Assembly (NCBI GenBank): GCA_001969505.1
Contig: LSSK01000210.1
Location: forward strand, 8,079-29,919
Direction: 5' to 3'
Source: Zancudomyces culisetae
Taxonomy: Eukaryota; Kickxellomycota; Harpellomycetes; Harpellales; Legeriomycetaceae
Length of the DNA stretch: 21,841 nucleotides
The first letter of the stretch is position 1, and each line of letters begins with the position of its first letter. The position numbers and the translations under genes were made by a program. Positions 17,850 to 21,841 of this stretch are shown here, one piece after another. The notes beneath the pieces were generated by a model. It was not told the DNA's origin, made no database searches, and saw only the letters and a list, made by a program, of their open reading frames with translations.

Positions 17850-20800
17850 ATGGATTTGAAGCTAAAGATAGAAGAAAGTGTAGATGATGGACCACTTCAT
17901 ATAATTACTGTTAAAGAAGCAGAACTTAGGCTTAATACAAACATCCAAACAGGGCTGAGCGATGAAGAGGTAGCCAAAAGAAGCGAGCTCTATGGGAAAA
18001 ATGCGTTGAAGGGCGAGGGAGGTGTGAATCCTTTTATAATTCTTCTCCGGCAATTTGCAAATATCCTTGTATTCGTTCTCTTGGCAGCTGGCATATTGAG
18101 TTTTGTCGTTAAGGACTGGCCGGAGGGAGCTGTCATATTTCTCACCATGTTTTTAAACGCAGGGATAGGATTTTTCCAAGAGTACAAAGCCGAAAAAACA
18201 GTAGAAGCCCTGAGAAAAATGACCTCACCTGCCTCAAAGGTGTTACGTAATGGTGTTTTTATACAACTTGAAACCAGTGAGCTTGTTCCAGGAGACATAG
18301 TTGAATTTCAGAGTGGGGATGTTGTTGGTGCTGACTGTAGACTATTTGATGTGTTCAATCTCGAAACTGATGAGGCACTTCTAACAGGCGAAGCACTGCC
18401 GGTGGCAAAAATAGATGATGTGTTGAGCGATCCCGATGAGCCGCTAGGCGACAGAATCAATTTGGCATTTTCCAGTACTTTAGTTACAAAGGGACGCGGA
18501 AAAGGGATTGTGTATGCTACTGGGATGAAATCGGAATTGGGAAAAATAGCAGACAAGCTTTTGGAGACAAAAGGGACAGGGAAAACAAAGCTGAACAAGT
18601 CATTGGATAGAATGGCATTGATTCTTCTTTGTGTTGCAATTATACTCATTATCGTTGTATTTGCAGTAAATAAATTCAAGATTACTCCAAATGCACTGCT
18701 ATATGGTGTATCACTGGCCATTGCAGTAATACCAGAGGGATTGATCGCTGTGGTTACATTAGCGATGGCTATTGGCGTGCGCAACATGAGTAAGCAACAG
18801 GCATTGGTCAGAAAGCTGAACGCACTTGAAGTTTTGGGATCCGTGACAGATATTTGCTCTGATAAAACCGGCACGCTTACGCAAAGCAAAATGGTTCTTG
18901 TTAGGGGCTGGGTTCCCGACGAGGGTATTTATAAAGTAAGTGGACTGGGTTTTGAACCAATTGGTGAAGTTAGAAACATCTTGGATACGCATGGAGAAGA
19001 CGAAAAACCAAAGAGAAAATCAGTATTAGTAACACAAGTAAACATGAGTGATCAATTCAAATTGATGGCTACGTGCTCATCATTGTGCAATATGGCGAAA
19101 ATATCTCGAAGTGAGGAGAATGGTGAATGGGTTGGTGTTGGTGATCCTACGGAAATAGCACTACAAGTCTTTGCAACAAAGCTCGGTATGGGGAAAGAGC
19201 AGTTAAACAGTAAAGGTGAGGGAAAATACACTGAACTTTGTGAGTTTGCTTTTGACTCGGGCGTAAAGAGGATGACAGTTATCACCCAGCTAAATGATGG
19301 TAACAAGTTTGCGTTTATGAAAGGTGCAACCGAAAAAGTAGCCGAAGCGTGCACACACATTATGAGGGGTAACGCAATTGTTCCCATAGAGAGCCAGGAG
19401 CTAGTTCAATATGTGAGTCCACAAATCGAAGCCATGGCCAGCGATGGATTAAGGGTTATTTCGCTAGCATATCGTATAGTAGATGACAATGAGACAACTA
19501 AGCCAAACAATGAGTGGGCTAGAGAGTCCTTTGAACTAAACATGGTTTATTTGGGCCTTGTAGGTATTTATGACCCACCTAGGCCTGAATCTCGAATAAG
19601 TATTCAACAATGCTATAGTGCCGGGATTAATGTGCGAATGCTTACAGGAGATCACCCTTCTACCGCAGCAGCAATTGCCAAACAGGTCGGAATAATTCCA
19701 GATGATGAAGTTATCCAATACTTTGAAAAGAACAACCTTCCAAAAATCGAGAGCCTCGTTATGACAGCAACTGAATTCGACGCACTTACGCCAGAACAGA
19801 TAGATGCACTACCACAGCTCCCAAATGTTATTGCTAGATGCACACCCGATACCAAAGTAAAGCTCATTGAAGCGCTGCATCGAAGAAAAGCAGTGGTTGC
19901 CATGACTGGTGATGGTGTTAATGACTCACCCTCACTAAAGTTTGCAGATGTGGGAATAGCTATGGGAATAACGGGCTCTGATGTTGCCAAGCAGGCTGCT
20001 GACATTATCCTCACCGATGATAACTTTGCTACCATTGTAAAAGCTGTTGCCGAAGGTCGTAGGATGTTTACGAATATCAGGAAGTTTGTTACTGAGCTTA
20101 TTGGGTCCAACATTTCTGAATTGGTTTGTTTGACTGTAGGAATGGTCTTTATTGATGACTCAGGTTCAACTGTATTCCCAATGTCTTCAGTAGCAATATT
20201 GGTAAATAATATCCTTACAGGAACACCTCCAGCCATGTCCTTGGGTCTGGAAAAAGCGCCCAAAGATAACATGAAAACTCCCCCAAGAGATATGAATGAT
20301 AGTTTGTTTACTTATGAAGTCATATGCGACATCCTCATAAATGGTGCGGTTCTGGGAGGACTTTCAATTACGACATTTTGGCTAACTCTTGATGTGTTTG
20401 GTGACGGAACTCTAGGTGTTGACTGTAATTTGGATTACTCCGAAAGTTGTTCTCTCGTATTCAGAGCTCGTGGTGTCACTTTTGCTGTTTTGACTATGTC
20501 TATCCTAATCTTCTCATACTCTTGTCGTGATACAAGACGCCAGACTCTGTCAATAGAAAAGATCAGAACACTATTTGAAAATAAAGCCCTAGCTTTCTCC
20601 TTCCTATTCGGTGCGGCCATCACGTTTATCGCTTTGTATGTTCCTGGCGTAAATAAAGGCGTCTTCAAACAATCTGGAATTACTTGGGAGTGGGGGCTTG
20701 TCTTTGCATGCTTTGCACTCTTTCTTGCCTTCGACGCCGTTTATAAGTGGGTAAAGTGCAAGAAGTTCAGACCTCTACATAAAGTCACGCCCAGACACAT

Positions 20801-20852
20801 TGAGCTCAGGAACTTCGCTAAGGCTATGGGTTCCAACTCCAGCAATAAATAG
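17850..20852 (+). CDS. ENA1: ENA-like P-type cation (Na+/K+-extrusion class) ATPase
   Basis: Type II P-type ATPase that exports monovalent cations across the plasma membrane in fungi, keeping Na+ low and tolerating high pH. The 1,000-residue frame is complete and intronless. The N-terminal cation-ATPase domain covers about 15-80. The actuator motif TGE is at 179-181, the phosphorylated Asp is D338 in CSDKTGTLTQ, KGATE marks the nucleotide-binding domain (about 491), and TGDGVNDSP is at 686-694. About ten membrane helices are visible. ENA-type signatures are clear: GDPTEIALQVFATK, FDSGVKRMTV, YDPPRPES, VIARCTPDTKVKLIEALHRR and PAMSLGLEKAPKDNMKTPPRD. Unlike yeast Ena1, M4 has VIPEGL (E296), M5 SNISEL (N754, E757) and M6 NNILTGTPPA (N787, T790), so ion preference is open. 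The ATG at 17850 is the first in a long purine-rich leader. Ca2+ pumps (Pmr1, SERCA) are less likely. Confidence 0.88.
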   Translation: MDLKLKIEESVDDGPLHIITVKEAELRLNTNIQTGLSDEEVAKRSELYGKNALKGEGGVNPFIILLRQFANILVFVLLAAGILSFVVKDWPEGAVIFLTMFLNAGIGFFQEYKAEKTVEALRKMTSPASKVLRNGVFIQLETSELVPGDIVEFQSGDVVGADCRLFDVFNLETDEALLTGEALPVAKIDDVLSDPDEPLGDRINLAFSSTLVTKGRGKGIVYATGMKSELGKIADKLLETKGTGKTKLNKSLDRMALILLCVAIILIIVVFAVNKFKITPNALLYGVSLAIAVIPEGLIAVVTLAMAIGVRNMSKQQALVRKLNALEVLGSVTDICSDKTGTLTQSKMVLVRGWVPDEGIYKVSGLGFEPIGEVRNILDTHGEDEKPKRKSVLVTQVNMSDQFKLMATCSSLCNMAKISRSEENGEWVGVGDPTEIALQVFATKLGMGKEQLNSKGEGKYTELCEFAFDSGVKRMTVITQLNDGNKFAFMKGATEKVAEACTHIMRGNAIVPIESQELVQYVSPQIEAMASDGLRVISLAYRIVDDNETTKPNNEWARESFELNMVYLGLVGIYDPPRPESRISIQQCYSAGINVRMLTGDHPSTAAAIAKQVGIIPDDEVIQYFEKNNLPKIESLVMTATEFDALTPEQIDALPQLPNVIARCTPDTKVKLIEALHRRKAVVAMTGDGVNDSPSLKFADVGIAMGITGSDVAKQAADIILTDDNFATIVKAVAEGRRMFTNIRKFVTELIGSNISELVCLTVGMVFIDDSGSTVFPMSSVAILVNNILTGTPPAMSLGLEKAPKDNMKTPPRDMNDSLFTYEVICDILINGAVLGGLSITTFWLTLDVFGDGTLGVDCNLDYSESCSLVFRARGVTFAVLTMSILIFSYSCRDTRRQTLSIEKIRTLFENKALAFSFLFGAAITFIALYVPGVNKGVFKQSGITWEWGLVFACFALFLAFDAVYKWVKCKKFRPLHKVTPRHIELRNFAKAMGSNSSNK

Positions 20853-21841
20853 CACATCTTTCATCATCCATTGCCGCTTACACCGCTTTTATTGTTGTGA
20901 TATAGCTTTTGCAATATATATTTTTATCAATTTATGATCTTTATACAGTTTTGTAATGTTCTCGATTTTATGTTACCCTGTTTACATATTGATATTTTTC
21001 GTTAAGTTAATTTAATTACCAACATACCGACTTTGTTAACTATATGCAAAGAATATAGCTTTTGATATATTTCCAAATTGAAAAAGTGGAGGGTATCTAT
21101 TATATAAATGATAAAAGAGAAACTATTGGTATTTTTGTCTGGGAATATTAATTGAATATGTAGAGATTGTGTAGTGTTATTTTATTTTTGTGGCTTTATC
21201 CATGTTTACTTTAACCTCATCGAGTAAAAAGAACATTGACAAGATAACTTGGTATAAAAGAACTACACCGTGAATGCATGTTTATAATAACCGCATGCAA
21301 GAGTAATTTTTTTGCTATTATGTCAAACAGTAGTAATGGACCCAACTTCCTTGATAGCTACAATGTAGAAATCGAATTAGGAATATATTATATACAACTT
21401 ACCATTCACCCCGATCCCTTCCACACCTCCCCCCCTCCTTCTCTCTTCCAGAAAATAACACCCCTCGAGTTGGGGTAGATTAGAAGTCAATCGTTTTCAG
21501 GAAATCATCGATACTTTTTTTTTGTACTAAAGTATTGCAAAGTGACATTGAAGGGTTGGTATATCAAACCATGATGCTTATATCTTTTATTTTTAGAGCT
21601 AATGAGGGAAGAGCGTGGTTATTAAAATCCAAAAAGCACAATAGTATAAGAGACGCACCAAAAAGAGGTTTCTGGGACAGATACATTATGCTTAACAACG
21701 ATACTTGTACCAATACACACTTTTTTTCGTATTGGTTATAGGTAGCCAAGTTTGTGAAGACATTCTCTACATCATTTCTAACATTTTCTGTTTTTTGCAC
21801 AAAATCGCGGAGTTATGTGCATTCTTATTACTCATCTCTAA
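20853..21841 (+). other. 3' region of ATPase gene and ambiguous short ORFs to the window end
   Basis: The first 400 bases are AT-rich and contain the presumed ATPase 3' end. From about 21320 short plus-strand frames occur: one starting MSNSSNGPNFLDSYN, and a 68-codon frame over 21535-21741 with ANEGRAWLLKSKKHNSIRD. Separately, 21742-21840 is open in the frame beginning VAKFVKTF. A C-rich tract ending CTTCCAG (about 21414-21451) looks like a splice acceptor. These could be exons of a gene running off the right edge, but I cannot join them in one frame with credible donors. Confidence 0.25.

Noticed and set aside
19652-20272. A 206-codon minus-strand ORF
   Set aside because: Lies wholly antisense to conserved P-type ATPase motifs and is a shadow of that coding sequence.

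Overview
The window is an AT-rich (by eye about two thirds A+T) eukaryotic chromosome segment, almost certainly fungal. Genes are compact and separated by a few hundred bases. Several carry short spliceosomal introns of about 63-184 nt with GT...TAG boundaries. A fungal ENA-type P-type ATPase and a Sly41-like transporter are present. An EED-like Polycomb WD40 protein, a family absent from Saccharomyces cerevisiae and Schizosaccharomyces pombe, argues against those two yeasts. I cannot name the species. I found no tRNA, rRNA, CRISPR array, transposon or prokaryote-type operon.

Layout. 1-689 is non-coding. 690-2003 (-) is tyrosyl-DNA phosphodiesterase 1, which repairs DNA ends blocked by topoisomerase. 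A 622-bp divergent spacer separates it from a three-exon gene at 2626-4372 (+) that I recognise as an EED-like subunit of Polycomb repressive complex 2. 4750-5478 (+) encodes mitochondrial translation initiation factor IF-3. 5822-6853 (-) is a Sly41/SLC35E-type transporter. After about 1.9 kb of low-complexity spacer, 8780-13037 (+) is a six-exon TIMELESS/Tof1/Swi1 replication-fork protection gene, rebuilt here as 1,236 residues in a continuous frame. Convergent to it, 13355-14479 (-) is a four-exon gene for a 240-residue membrane protein resembling the Tim17/Tim22/Tim23 superfamily. 14480-17849 is mostly unassigned, with only weak ORFs. 17850-20852 (+) is a complete 1,000-residue ENA-like P-type cation ATPase. 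The last kilobase holds only ambiguous short ORFs.

How the genes relate. They belong to different processes: DNA-end repair, chromatin silencing, mitochondrial translation, transport, fork protection and ion extrusion. The arrangement looks like ordinary gene order rather than a cluster or island. TDP1 and TIMELESS both act on replication-associated damage, but they lie 6.8 kb apart with other genes between, so no functional cluster is claimed.

The most interesting observations concern proteins, not a new mobile system. The EED homologue has a long acidic insert inside its propeller and seems to lack the aromatic cage used to read trimethyl-lysine. The ENA-like ATPase keeps several SERCA-like cation-site residues that yeast Ena1 has lost. 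The TIMELESS gene has an unusual splice structure, and the Tim17-like gene is split by three phase-1 introns.
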